This document shows positions 25,130 through 33,637 of a stretch of 63,124 nucleotides of DNA, piece after piece. The stretch's first letter is position 1. Every line of letters starts with the position of its first letter. The translations under genes and the position numbers were made by a program. The notes under the pieces are model-generated. The model was given only the letters and a program-made list of their open reading frames with translations. It searched no databases and was not told the DNA's origin. The DNA is from Fumia sp045645505 (GTDB lineage Bacteria > Bacillota > Clostridia > Oscillospirales > Ruminococcaceae), in NCBI GenBank assembly GCA_045645505.1, contig JAZRIW010000029.1:1-63124 (forward strand), read 5' to 3'.

Positions 25130-26563
25130 ATGTTATTATCTGAGTTACTTAACGGAATAAATTTACTTTCTGAATATCAAGATTGTGAAGTAAAAAATAT
25201 TGTAAATGATTCAAGAAATGTATCAAATGGTGATGTTTTCGTTTGCATTAACGGTACTGTTTCAGATGGGCATTTATATGCTGATAAAGCTTTGGAGAAC
25301 GGTGCATCTTATATTATTTGTGAAAGAGATTTGGGTATAAAAAATCAAGTTTTGGTTTCTGATACTCATAGTGCCTATTCCAAAATGGCGGCAAATTATT
25401 ATAAAAATCCGTCTGAAAAGTTAAAACTTATAGGTGTTACCGGTACTAATGGTAAAACTACTACTACAAAGCTTATTAAAAGTATTTTAACTTTTGCAGG
25501 TAAAAAAGTAGGGCTTATAGGTTCTATACAGAATGAAATATGTGATAAAATTATTCATGCTGAAAAAACTACTCCTGATGCAATGGAACTTGAAAAACTT
25601 TATGCGGATATGGTTGAGGCAGGATGTGAATATTGCGTTATGGAGGTATCTTCACATGCACTTTCACAAAAACGCATAGGTGACAGTCATTATAAAATTG
25701 CAGTTTTTACCAATCTGACACAAGACCATCTTGATTATCATAAAACTATGGAAAATTATTTTGAAGCTAAATCAGAGCTCTTTAAAATATGTGATTTGGC
25801 AGTGATTAATCTTGATGACTCATATGGAAAACGTTTGATAGCGAAGGCAGATTGCCCTGTAAGTACAGTTTCAAATGAGTTTTTGGATGCAACGTATAAA
25901 GCTTATAATATAAGTTATTTTGCGGACAGAGTGGAGTATTCTTTTGACTATATGGATGCTAAACACAATATTGTGTTTAAGATGCCGGGTACATTTTCTG
26001 TGAAAAATTCACTAACAGCTATTGCAGTTTGTCTTGAACTTAAAATACCGGTTGAAGAAATTGTAGCGGCTATAAATAATGCAACCGGAGTGCGTGGCAG
26101 AAGTGAAATAATCCCTACCGGTAAAGATTTTACAGTTATTTGCGACCATGCGCATACACCTGACGGACTTGAAAATATTTTATCCGCATTAAAATCAACA
26201 AACAGGGGAAGACTCATTGCTTTATTCGGTTGCGGCGGTGACCGTGACCGTCTGAAGAGACCTTTGATGGCAAAATCTGCTGCAATGTTTGCGGATATGC
26301 TTATTATAACTTCGGATAATCCCCGTACTGAAAATCCTGATGATATTATCAAGGATATATTGCCGGGATTAGATGAAACAGATGTAAAATATGAGGTTAT
26401 TGTAAATCGTAAAGATGCTATTTTTTATGCAGTACAGAATGCTCAAAAGGGTGATATGATTGTTTTGGCAGGAAAAGGTCACGAGGACTATCAGGTGATC
26501 GGTACTGAAAAATATCATTTTGATGAGCGTGAGATAGTAGCTGAAGCGCTTAAGACATTGTAG
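25130..26563 (+). CDS. murE: UDP-MurNAc-L-Ala-D-Glu:meso-diaminopimelate ligase
   Basis: A 477-residue Mur ligase adding the third residue of the peptidoglycan stem peptide. GVTGTNGKTTTT is the ATP-binding loop, MEVSSHALSQKR and FTNLTQDHLDYH are family blocks, and DHAHTPDGLENIL and GCGGDRDRLKRP follow. The specificity motif reads DNPR (in SDNPRTENP), which in this family selects meso-diaminopimelate instead of lysine. The wall is therefore predicted to be DAP-type. In related clusters murF often follows; here mraY does. Confidence 0.96.
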   Translation: MLLSELLNGINLLSEYQDCEVKNIVNDSRNVSNGDVFVCINGTVSDGHLYADKALENGASYIICERDLGIKNQVLVSDTHSAYSKMAANYYKNPSEKLKLIGVTGTNGKTTTTKLIKSILTFAGKKVGLIGSIQNEICDKIIHAEKTTPDAMELEKLYADMVEAGCEYCVMEVSSHALSQKRIGDSHYKIAVFTNLTQDHLDYHKTMENYFEAKSELFKICDLAVINLDDSYGKRLIAKADCPVSTVSNEFLDATYKAYNISYFADRVEYSFDYMDAKHNIVFKMPGTFSVKNSLTAIAVCLELKIPVEEIVAAINNATGVRGRSEIIPTGKDFTVICDHAHTPDGLENILSALKSTNRGRLIALFGCGGDRDRLKRPLMAKSAAMFADMLIITSDNPRTENPDDIIKDILPGLDETDVKYEVIVNRKDAIFYAVQNAQKGDMIVLAGKGHEDYQVIGTEKYHFDEREIVAEALKTL

Positions 26564-26580
26564 ATGTAAGGAGCAGAAAA

Positions 26581-27588
26581 ATGGAGAGTATAAGCTGTGT
26601 GGTAGCGGCATTTGCAGGTTTTTTGGTGAGTGCTGTTTCGGGAAAATTTTTGATTCCTTTTTTAAGAAAGATAAAATTTGGACAGACGATAAAGGAAATA
26701 GGTCCGACATGGCATCAGAATAAGCAGGGAACTCCTACTATGGGCGGATTTATGTTTGCAGGAGGCACTATAGCGGGAATAATTATAGGCTTTTTAGTGC
26801 TTTTGGCAGTGGGGGATAAACTTTTATATTCAACTCTTCTTGAAAATGCGAGATTATTTGCAGGAATAGGCCTTTCACTTGCGTTTGGCTTTGTTGGCTT
26901 TTTAGATGACTATATAAAGGTAGTCAAAAAACAGAATCTGGGACTTAAAGCACGACAGAAGATGATTTTACAGTTTTTTATATGCATAGCTTATCTTCTT
27001 ACTTTATATTTTGCGGGGGATACTTCCACTCTTGTAATGATTCCTTTTATTGGTGCCGTGGATTTTGGTATTTTTTATTATCCGCTTGCAATTTTAGTGA
27101 TTATTTACGGGGTTAATGCTGTTAATTTAACTGACGGGATAGACGGATTGGCGGCATCGGTTACTTTTGTTGTTTCAATAGCTTTTATAGTTATCTGCGG
27201 AATTTTAAATCTCGTGGGAATAAGTCTTTTTGCTGCGGCTATGGCAGGTGCACTTTTAGGATTTTTAATTTATAATTTTCATCCTGCAAAAGTATTTATG
27301 GGTGATACAGGCTCGATGTTTTTAGGCGGTGCTGTTATTGCTTTGGCAGTAGGCACAGCAAGACCATTTTTGTTTTTCATTGTAGGATTTATCTATATTG
27401 TTGAAGCTTTGTCGGTTGTGTTACAAGTTATAAGCTTCAAAACCACCGGAAAGCGTATTTTCAAGATGAGTCCTATACACCATCATTTTGAGATGTGCTC
27501 ATGGAGTGAAAGCAAAATCGTAGGAGTATTTTCGTTAGTTACTTTAATTTGTTGTTTACTGGGAATAGTTTGGATAATATTTAGTTAA
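26581..27588 (+). CDS. mraY: Phospho-MurNAc-pentapeptide transferase
   Basis: A 335-residue polytopic membrane enzyme that makes lipid I from undecaprenyl phosphate and UDP-MurNAc-pentapeptide. FGQTIKEIGPTWHQNKQGTPTMGG near the start, GFLDDYIKV with the Asp pair, NAVNLTDGIDGLA and FMGDTGSMFLGG, and SPIHHHFE near the end are the catalytic loops in the expected order. It lies 17 bases after murE with an AAGGAG site. murD, the usual neighbour, is missing. Confidence 0.97.
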   Translation: MESISCVVAAFAGFLVSAVSGKFLIPFLRKIKFGQTIKEIGPTWHQNKQGTPTMGGFMFAGGTIAGIIIGFLVLLAVGDKLLYSTLLENARLFAGIGLSLAFGFVGFLDDYIKVVKKQNLGLKARQKMILQFFICIAYLLTLYFAGDTSTLVMIPFIGAVDFGIFYYPLAILVIIYGVNAVNLTDGIDGLAASVTFVVSIAFIVICGILNLVGISLFAAAMAGALLGFLIYNFHPAKVFMGDTGSMFLGGAVIALAVGTARPFLFFIVGFIYIVEALSVVLQVISFKTTGKRIFKMSPIHHHFEMCSWSESKIVGVFSLVTLICCLLGIVWIIFS

Positions 27589-27603
27589 GAGGGGGCAATT
27601 TTA

Positions 27604-28764
27604 ATGGCTGTAGCAAAGACAAAAAAGAAAAAGTTTTCTTTATTGCCTAAAAAACCTGATGTGGAGCAAGAAGATAAAAAAATCAATATATCTTTTTTCT
27701 TTCTGGTTATTGTGTTGCTTTCAATAGGTCTTGTTATGGTCTTTTCTGCAAGTTACGCTACCTCTTTGCATGAAACGGGAAATAGCCTTACAATAGTAGG
27801 AAAACAGGCTTTTTTTGTAATTATGGGTGTAATCGGAATGATTGTCGTTTCCTTTATACCTTATACTTTTTATCGTAAATATAAATGGCTTATATATTGG
27901 GGAGCTATAGCTCTTATGTTTATGGCACTCTTATTTCCAAATCGTACCGGTGCAAGACGCTGGATATGGATTGGAGGTTTTTTAAGTTTTCAGCCTTCTG
28001 AAATTTTAAAATTTGCTGTTACAGTTGTGTGTGCATATATGGTGGCTCTGAATTATAAAAAAATGGATAAAAGAAAATATGGTTTCAATCCATTTATTGT
28101 TTTGATGATAATTCCATTGGCATCATGTGTTGTTCAAAGACATATTTCAGCTTTGATTTTAATTATGATGATAGCAGGAACTATAATACTGGTCGGTGGT
28201 GCTAAAGCGAGATGGTTTTTGATTCCCGTGGGGATTGCAGGTGCTCTTACTTTGATATTTTTAAGTGTTATGGGATTTAGTTATATCGGCACCAGAATTA
28301 CAAACTGGCTTGACCCGTTGTCAGGGGATTTGACTCAGGGTAAATGGCAGACTGCACAATCCCTTTTTGCGATAGGTTCAGGCGGACTTACAGGAGTGGG
28401 GCTTGGAAATTCAACGCAGAAATACTTGTATCTTTCAGAGCCTCAGAACGACTTTATCTTTGCTATCGTATGTGAAGAATTGGGATTTTTTGGTGCACTT
28501 GTAATAATTTTGTTGTTTGTGTTGCTTGTATGCAGTGGGCTTTCTATTGCGATGAGAGCACCTGATATTTTCAGTTCAATGTTAGTTGTGGGACTGATAG
28601 CACAGATAGGAATACAAGCACTTTTAAATATAGCGGTTGTCACTAATACTATACCCAACACAGGAATAAGCCTGCCGTTTTTCAGCGCAGGGGGTACTGC
28701 TTTAATGATGCAGCTTTTCCAGATGGGGGTAATACTCAATGTATCGCGATATTGCAGAAAATAA
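27604..28764 (+). CDS. ftsW: SEDS peptidoglycan glycosyltransferase FtsW/SpoVE
   Basis: A 386-residue polytopic membrane protein of the SEDS family, which polymerises lipid II during septum (or spore cortex) synthesis together with the class B penicillin-binding protein encoded upstream. A charged cytoplasmic N-terminus of about 28 residues precedes membrane segments. The family features are FSASYATSLH-like start, RTGARRWIWIGGFLSFQPSEILKFA with the catalytic-region loop, FIFAIVCEELGFFGA, and NTIPNTGISLPFFSAGGTALM near the end. The C-terminal region after the last segment is only a few residues. FtsW and SpoVE cannot be told apart from sequence alone. Confidence 0.93.
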   Translation: MAVAKTKKKKFSLLPKKPDVEQEDKKINISFFFLVIVLLSIGLVMVFSASYATSLHETGNSLTIVGKQAFFVIMGVIGMIVVSFIPYTFYRKYKWLIYWGAIALMFMALLFPNRTGARRWIWIGGFLSFQPSEILKFAVTVVCAYMVALNYKKMDKRKYGFNPFIVLMIIPLASCVVQRHISALILIMMIAGTIILVGGAKARWFLIPVGIAGALTLIFLSVMGFSYIGTRITNWLDPLSGDLTQGKWQTAQSLFAIGSGGLTGVGLGNSTQKYLYLSEPQNDFIFAIVCEELGFFGALVIILLFVLLVCSGLSIAMRAPDIFSSMLVVGLIAQIGIQALLNIAVVTNTIPNTGISLPFFSAGGTALMMQLFQMGVILNVSRYCRK

Positions 28765-28786
28765 TTTTTAAAAAGTAGGTGAAGTT

Positions 28787-29911
28787 ATGCGGATAATGTT
28801 GGCAGGCGGTGGTACGGGAGGACATATAAATCCCGCTATTTCCATTGCAGATGAGATAAAATTACGAAATCCCGATACAGAGTTTTTGTTTGCTGCTACA
28901 CCAAACGGAATGGAAAATACTTTGGTGCCCAAAGCAGGGTACAAGGTGCGTCATATAAAGGTAGCAGGATTTAAAAGAAGCTTTTCACCTTCGGATATTC
29001 TTCATAATTTCAAGGCTTTATCATATCTTGTAACCGCTTCCTTTAAAGCTGGGAAAATCATTGATGATTTTAAGCCCGATGCAGTTATAGGCACAGGTGG
29101 ATATTTAAGCGGACCTGTACTTCTCGCGGCACAAAAAAGAAAAATTCCTACATTTTTGCACGAAGCAAATGCTTTTCCCGGTGTTACCACAAAAAGTTTA
29201 GCAAAAAATGCAGAGGTTGTTATGGTTGCCTTTCCGGAAACTATCACACATTTACCAAAAGGCAAACATTATGAAGTGGTTGGAATACCGATAAGACAGG
29301 CTTTTATTACTACTACTAAAAAAGAGGCAAGAGAAAAATTAGGCCTTGATGATAAATTTACCATTTTGTCTTTTGGCGGAAGCCAGGGGGCAGTTAAAAT
29401 TAACGAAATTGCCGCAGATATTATGAAGTGGCACTGTGATAAAAATGATATTAATCATATTCATGGTTACGGAAAACACGGACGCGATACTTTTCCTTTG
29501 ATGTTAAAGGAAAGAAATATCGACCTTTTAAAATATCCCCGTATAGAAATAAAAGAATATATCGACAATATGAGTCTTTATGTAGCTGCAGCTGATCTTG
29601 TTATTTCAAGAGCAGGAGCAAGTACCATAATGGAACTTGAAGTTTCGGGAAAACCTTCGGTTTTAGTACCTTATCCTTATGCGACGGAAAATCATCAATA
29701 CTATAATGCGAAGGTGCTTTCAGACGCAGGAGCTTCTATTTTAATAGAAGAAAAAGATTATAATAAAGAAAAGCTTATTAATGAAATAGAGAAGCTTTAT
29801 AGTGATGATAAGTTGCTTTCGGAATTTTCTCACAATGCTTCGCGTTTAGCAGTTATGGATACCAATGAGAGAATTTATAATATAATTATGTCAAAACTTT
29901 CTGAAAACTGA
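28787..29911 (+). CDS. murG: Undecaprenyl-PP-MurNAc-pentapeptide GlcNAc transferase
   Basis: A 374-residue GT28 glycosyltransferase that converts lipid I to lipid II on the inner face of the membrane. GGGTGGHINPAISIA is the N-terminal glycine-rich loop, GTGGYLSGPVLLAA follows, FGGSQGAVKINEI opens the C-terminal domain, and SRAGASTIMELEVSGKPSVLVPYP is the UDP-GlcNAc-binding block. It lies 22 bases after ftsW with TAGGTGAAG as ribosome binding site. Confidence 0.97.
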   Translation: MRIMLAGGGTGGHINPAISIADEIKLRNPDTEFLFAATPNGMENTLVPKAGYKVRHIKVAGFKRSFSPSDILHNFKALSYLVTASFKAGKIIDDFKPDAVIGTGGYLSGPVLLAAQKRKIPTFLHEANAFPGVTTKSLAKNAEVVMVAFPETITHLPKGKHYEVVGIPIRQAFITTTKKEAREKLGLDDKFTILSFGGSQGAVKINEIAADIMKWHCDKNDINHIHGYGKHGRDTFPLMLKERNIDLLKYPRIEIKEYIDNMSLYVAAADLVISRAGASTIMELEVSGKPSVLVPYPYATENHQYYNAKVLSDAGASILIEEKDYNKEKLINEIEKLYSDDKLLSEFSHNASRLAVMDTNERIYNIIMSKLSEN

Positions 29912-29948
29912 CATTTTTCTTTTTAGTTATACTTCACTCTTTTTATTT

Positions 29949-29975
29949 TTGACGCATAGTATGCGATATTAAAAT
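29949..29975 (+). promoter_or_regulatory. Weak candidate promoter ahead of murA
   Basis: TTGACG (29949-29954) and TAAAAT (29970-29975) with a short 15-base spacer, in the 89-base gap after murG. The spacing is suboptimal, so this is tentative. Confidence 0.3.
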
Positions 29976-30000
29976 GCGTTAAAACAGGAGGAGTGGAGTT

Positions 30001-31254
30001 GTGGAACGGCTTATTATTTCAGGCGGAGTTCCTTTGAAGGGCGAAATCAGGGTACAGGGGGCTAAAAACAGTTGCTTACCTTTACTTGCGGCAACAGTTT
30101 TATGTAAAAATGAAAGTATTTTACATAACTGTCCTGATTTATCGGACGTTGATGCGGCACTCAGTATTCTTGAGTGTCTTGGATGCAACACTAAACGTGA
30201 AGGCGACACTTTGACAGTTAATACCGATAATATAAATAATCATATCGTTCCTGATTGTCTTATGCGTGAGATGAGGTCGTCGGTTGTTTTTTTGGGTGCA
30301 ATTATTGCAAGACTTAAAAAAGCACAAATATCTTTCCCGGGTGGTTGTGAGCTTGGTGCCCGTCCGATAGATTTACATCTTAAGGCATTGAGAAAGCTTG
30401 GTGTAAATATTGAGGAAATTCACGGGAAACTCATATGCTCGGTGCCTGACGGACTTAAAGGAAGTTTAATAAACCTTGCTTTTCCGAGTGTCGGAGCTAC
30501 GGAAAATATAATGCTGGCGGCGTCGTTGGCAAAAGGAGAAACTATAATCAATAATGCAGCTCAGGAGCCTGAAATTGTTGACCTTGCTGAATTTATAAAT
30601 GCTTGTGGTGGAAAAATACGTGGTGCGGGTAAAAGCACTATTATTATAAAAGGTGTAAAAGAACTTTCAAGTGCTGAACATACTGTTATTCCCGACAGAA
30701 TTGTTGCAACAACATATCTTTGCTGTGCTGCCTCGACAGGTGGAAATATTTTGGTGAAAGATTTATCTTCAGATCATATAGCAAGTATTTTGCCGCTTTT
30801 TGAAGAAATGGGTTGCAAGGTTATTTCTGAAAAGAATAAAGTTTATATAGACGCACCCAAAAATTTGAAGCCTTTAAGAGATGTGCGAACAATGCCTTAT
30901 CCCGGATTTCCAACTGATGCACAGGCGCTTTTAATGGCAGTTACAGCATCTGCAAGAGGCACCAGCATTTTTGTGGAAAACATATTTGAAAGTCGATATA
31001 AGCATGTAGGCGAACTTATAAGAATGGGTGCAGATGTAAAAATTGCGGGAAAAGTAGCTGTGTTAGATGGCGTTGATACCTTATACGGAGCTCAGGTTTG
31101 CGCTACCGATTTAAGAGGAGGAGCATCATTAGTCGTAGCAGGACTTGGTGCTAAAGGGGTTACTGAAATTTCCGAGATACATCATATTGACAGAGGATAT
31201 GAAAAAATAGAAAAGAATTTAGCTCTTTTAGGTGCTGATATAAAAAGGATTTAA
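30001..31254 (+). CDS. murA: UDP-N-acetylglucosamine 1-carboxyvinyltransferase
   Basis: A 417-residue enzyme for the first committed step of peptidoglycan synthesis (enolpyruvyl transfer to UDP-GlcNAc). The N-terminal GAKNSCLPLLAA carries the catalytic Lys-Asn. GGCELGARPIDLHL contains the active-site Cys, the residue alkylated by fosfomycin, so the enzyme is predicted to be fosfomycin-sensitive. YPGFPTDAQALLMA and DLRGGASLVVAGL are further family blocks. The start is GTG nine bases after AGGAGG. Many Firmicutes have a second MurA; only one is in this window. Confidence 0.96.
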   Translation: MERLIISGGVPLKGEIRVQGAKNSCLPLLAATVLCKNESILHNCPDLSDVDAALSILECLGCNTKREGDTLTVNTDNINNHIVPDCLMREMRSSVVFLGAIIARLKKAQISFPGGCELGARPIDLHLKALRKLGVNIEEIHGKLICSVPDGLKGSLINLAFPSVGATENIMLAASLAKGETIINNAAQEPEIVDLAEFINACGGKIRGAGKSTIIIKGVKELSSAEHTVIPDRIVATTYLCCAASTGGNILVKDLSSDHIASILPLFEEMGCKVISEKNKVYIDAPKNLKPLRDVRTMPYPGFPTDAQALLMAVTASARGTSIFVENIFESRYKHVGELIRMGADVKIAGKVAVLDGVDTLYGAQVCATDLRGGASLVVAGLGAKGVTEISEIHHIDRGYEKIEKNLALLGADIKRI

Positions 31255-31273
31255 AAAGAAAGGAATGGGACTT

Positions 31274-32320
31274 ATGCCAATAAAAAAGCGAAAGATAAAA
31301 AAGAAACCTCCTTTAAAAAATAAAGAGTCTTTGTCCCATTCAAGGCAAAGTAAAAAGAAATTGCCTAAAAAGAAGAGAATTAAAAATAAAAAAGTATTAT
31401 CAAAAAACAATCTTCGTCAGGAGCAAATTGCTAAAACTCAGCGACATCGCCGTAACAGAAGAAAACGTAATTATACACTTTATTACATTATGCTTGCGAT
31501 TTTTCTGATAGTTGCGGGGGTAACTTTATCGCTGACAGTGTTTTTTAATATCGAAAGTATAGAAGTGAAAGGCAGTAGTATTTATACTGCCGATGATGTT
31601 AAAAAAGCCCTTGATGCAGAGATAGGGGACAACCTTTTAAGGCTTAATACAAAGGCTTTAAGCGAAGATGTTTTGAGACAATTTGAAAAAGCTGATAATG
31701 TAGAAGTAAAGAGGGTTTTCCCAACTGTGCTTTTAGTTGAGATTGAAGATGGAGTTCCGACAACCCAGCTTTATTCTGATAACAAGTATTATATTTTGAG
31801 CAAAAGAGGAAGAGTGCTTGATATTTTGTATGAGAGTGTCCCCAATGCACCTATAATTTTAGGCCCCGGTTCCGGAAACGCAAATGTGGGTGAATATGTA
31901 AGCCTTTTACTTGAAAACGAGGATAGAGACTGGATTGAAATTCTGTTAAAAGAGATTGAAAAAAGTAAAATTAAGGATATTTCCGCGATAGACATTTCAA
32001 ATACAATTGCCATTAAAATTTATTATCAGAACCGATTTGAAATTAATTTAGGATCACTATCCGAACTTGATACAAAACTTGCAATGGTTTATTCTGTTTT
32101 AGCAAGAGGGGAAATAGGAATAGAGGAAAAAGGAACTATAGATATAACCGATCCCGACAGAATGTATGTTGACAGTGATGCTGAAATTGTTTTAGAGGAC
32201 ATTTTTGCAGATGGTTGGGAGTGGGAGGATCCTCACTACGAAGAAACTACGTCTGATGACAGTGCGGATGTAACATCTTCTGAGGAATCACAAGACTCAT
32301 CTGAAGCAAAACAGGATTAA
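31274..32320 (+). CDS. ftsQ: Cell division protein FtsQ/DivIB
   Basis: A 348-residue protein with a long, highly basic cytoplasmic tail (about 65 residues rich in Lys and Arg), one membrane segment (YYIMLAIFLIVAGVTLSLTV region), then a POTRA domain (FNIESIEVKGSSIYTADDVKKAL) and the FtsQ/DivIB beta domain. The last 40 residues are acidic and Ser/Thr-rich. It links FtsL-DivIC to the septal synthase. The start at 31274 is chosen because AAAGGA lies about 9-10 bases before it; the ATG at 31265 is too close to that site. Confidence 0.92.
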   Translation: MPIKKRKIKKKPPLKNKESLSHSRQSKKKLPKKKRIKNKKVLSKNNLRQEQIAKTQRHRRNRRKRNYTLYYIMLAIFLIVAGVTLSLTVFFNIESIEVKGSSIYTADDVKKALDAEIGDNLLRLNTKALSEDVLRQFEKADNVEVKRVFPTVLLVEIEDGVPTTQLYSDNKYYILSKRGRVLDILYESVPNAPIILGPGSGNANVGEYVSLLLENEDRDWIEILLKEIEKSKIKDISAIDISNTIAIKIYYQNRFEINLGSLSELDTKLAMVYSVLARGEIGIEEKGTIDITDPDRMYVDSDAEIVLEDIFADGWEWEDPHYEETTSDDSADVTSSEESQDSSEAKQD

Positions 32321-32378
32321 GAAATAATTTATTTTTTATATATTTACAAAATTAGTTATAATAAATGCTTTTTTTCTC

Positions 32379-32407
32379 TTGAAATTTTTATTTAACTCTG
32401 TTAAAAT
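32379..32407 (+). promoter_or_regulatory. Predicted dedicated ftsZ promoter
   Basis: TTGAAA (32379-32384), a 17-base spacer and TAAAAT (32402-32407), in the 153-base gap before ftsZ. A separate promoter for ftsZ is common, since more FtsZ than other division proteins is needed. Confidence 0.6.
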
Positions 32408-32473
32408 ATTACTATATGCATATTATAAAAAAATAATGCTGAAGTTTTATTTCGTTGTTAGGAGGACAAGCAC

Positions 32474-33568
32474 GTGAAATTTACATTGGAAAGCGATACC
32501 AGAAAAGTTACTGAAATAAAGGTTGTCGGTGTAGGTGGCGCAGGTGGCAATGCTGTTAACCGTATGGTTGAGGACGGCGTTGAAAACGTAGATTTTATTG
32601 CAATCAATACCGATAAGCAAGTTTTGGATGCTTCAAGAGCTGATTATAAGATTCAGATCGGTGAAAAAATTTCAGGTGGCGAAGGTGCAGGTGGAGATCC
32701 TGATATAGGAGCAAAAGCTGCACAGGAAAGTCGCGAAGAAATTGCTAATGCCCTTAAAGGTACACATATGATTTTTATAACTGCAGGAATGGGCGGAGGT
32801 ACCGGTACAGGTGCTGCTCCTATTGTTGCTGAAGTTGCAAAACAGCAGGGAATTCTTACAATTGGTGTTGTAACAAAACCGTTTACCTATGAAGGCAGAC
32901 GTCGTATGGAATATGCCGAAAAGGGTATAGAAACTCTTTCTAAAGTAGTTGATAGTTTGGTTGTTATTCCTAATGACCGTATCCGTCAGATAATTGATCC
33001 CAAGACTCCTATGCTCAATGCTTTTCAGATGGTAGATAATGTCCTCAAACAAGGTATTCAGAGTATTTCCGACCTTATCAATACTTCGGGATTTGTTAAT
33101 CTTGACTTTGCTGACCTCTGCTCAGTAATGCGCGATGCAGGTCTTGCTCATATGGGCGTTGGTTATGCTTCCGGTAAGGACAAGGCAGAATTGGCTGCAA
33201 ATATGGCTGTTTCCAGTCCGTTGCTTGAAACTTCAATTACAAATGCTAAAGCTGTTATTATCAATATCTGTGCATCTACTGATTTGCTTTTCGAAGATGC
33301 AGAATATATTCCCACTATGATATCTAAGGCAGTTCATCCGAATGCTGCTATTTTCTGGGGACTTATCTTTGATGATAATATGACAGATGAAATTAAAGTT
33401 ACAGTAATTGCTACAGGATTTGATGAAGATTATCACGGAAAGGATACGATATTCACCGATTTGATTTCAGGTGGCGATAACCTTGATTTCTTTTCCGATG
33501 AGCCCTCTGAGGGAGATAAAACTTTTGACGATATAGCAAATGACCTTTCCAAAATTTTTAATTCTTAA
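32474..33568 (+). CDS. ftsZ: Cell division GTPase FtsZ
   Basis: A 364-residue tubulin homologue that builds the division ring. GVGGAGGNAVNRM and GGGTGTGAAPIVAEVAK are the GTP-binding loops, and NTDKQVL and NDRIRQIID are further signatures. The globular part ends near residue 320. The tail is short (about 35-40 residues) and acidic, and it ends in DDIANDLSKIFNS. It lacks the usual C-terminal peptide (D-I-P-x-F-L-R-like), which contacts FtsA, SepF or other membrane tethers. The start is GTG nine bases after GGAGG. ftsA, its frequent neighbour, is absent here. Confidence 0.97.
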   Translation: MKFTLESDTRKVTEIKVVGVGGAGGNAVNRMVEDGVENVDFIAINTDKQVLDASRADYKIQIGEKISGGEGAGGDPDIGAKAAQESREEIANALKGTHMIFITAGMGGGTGTGAAPIVAEVAKQQGILTIGVVTKPFTYEGRRRMEYAEKGIETLSKVVDSLVVIPNDRIRQIIDPKTPMLNAFQMVDNVLKQGIQSISDLINTSGFVNLDFADLCSVMRDAGLAHMGVGYASGKDKAELAANMAVSSPLLETSITNAKAVIINICASTDLLFEDAEYIPTMISKAVHPNAAIFWGLIFDDNMTDEIKVTVIATGFDEDYHGKDTIFTDLISGGDNLDFFSDEPSEGDKTFDDIANDLSKIFNS

Positions 33569-33580
33569 TAAATTTTCAGT

Positions 33581-33610
33581 ATCCTTCCTTGTTATCATGC
33601 GAGGGAGGAT
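33581..33610 (+). terminator. ftsZ terminator-like hairpin that masks an apparent Shine-Dalgarno
   Basis: An 11-bp stem with two G-T pairs (33581-33591 with 33600-33610) followed by ATTTTG. Its 3' arm contains GGGAGGAT, which looks like a strong ribosome binding site for the TTG at 33614 but would be paired in RNA. The hairpin lies 13 bases after the ftsZ stop codon. Confidence 0.55.
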
Positions 33611-33637
33611 ATTTTGTTAGAAAAGGGGTTACCTGTT

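Noticed and set aside
30001..30003. GTG start of murA as a sign of an unusual gene
   Set aside because: GTG and TTG starts are frequent in this window, and the AGGAGG spacing is normal.
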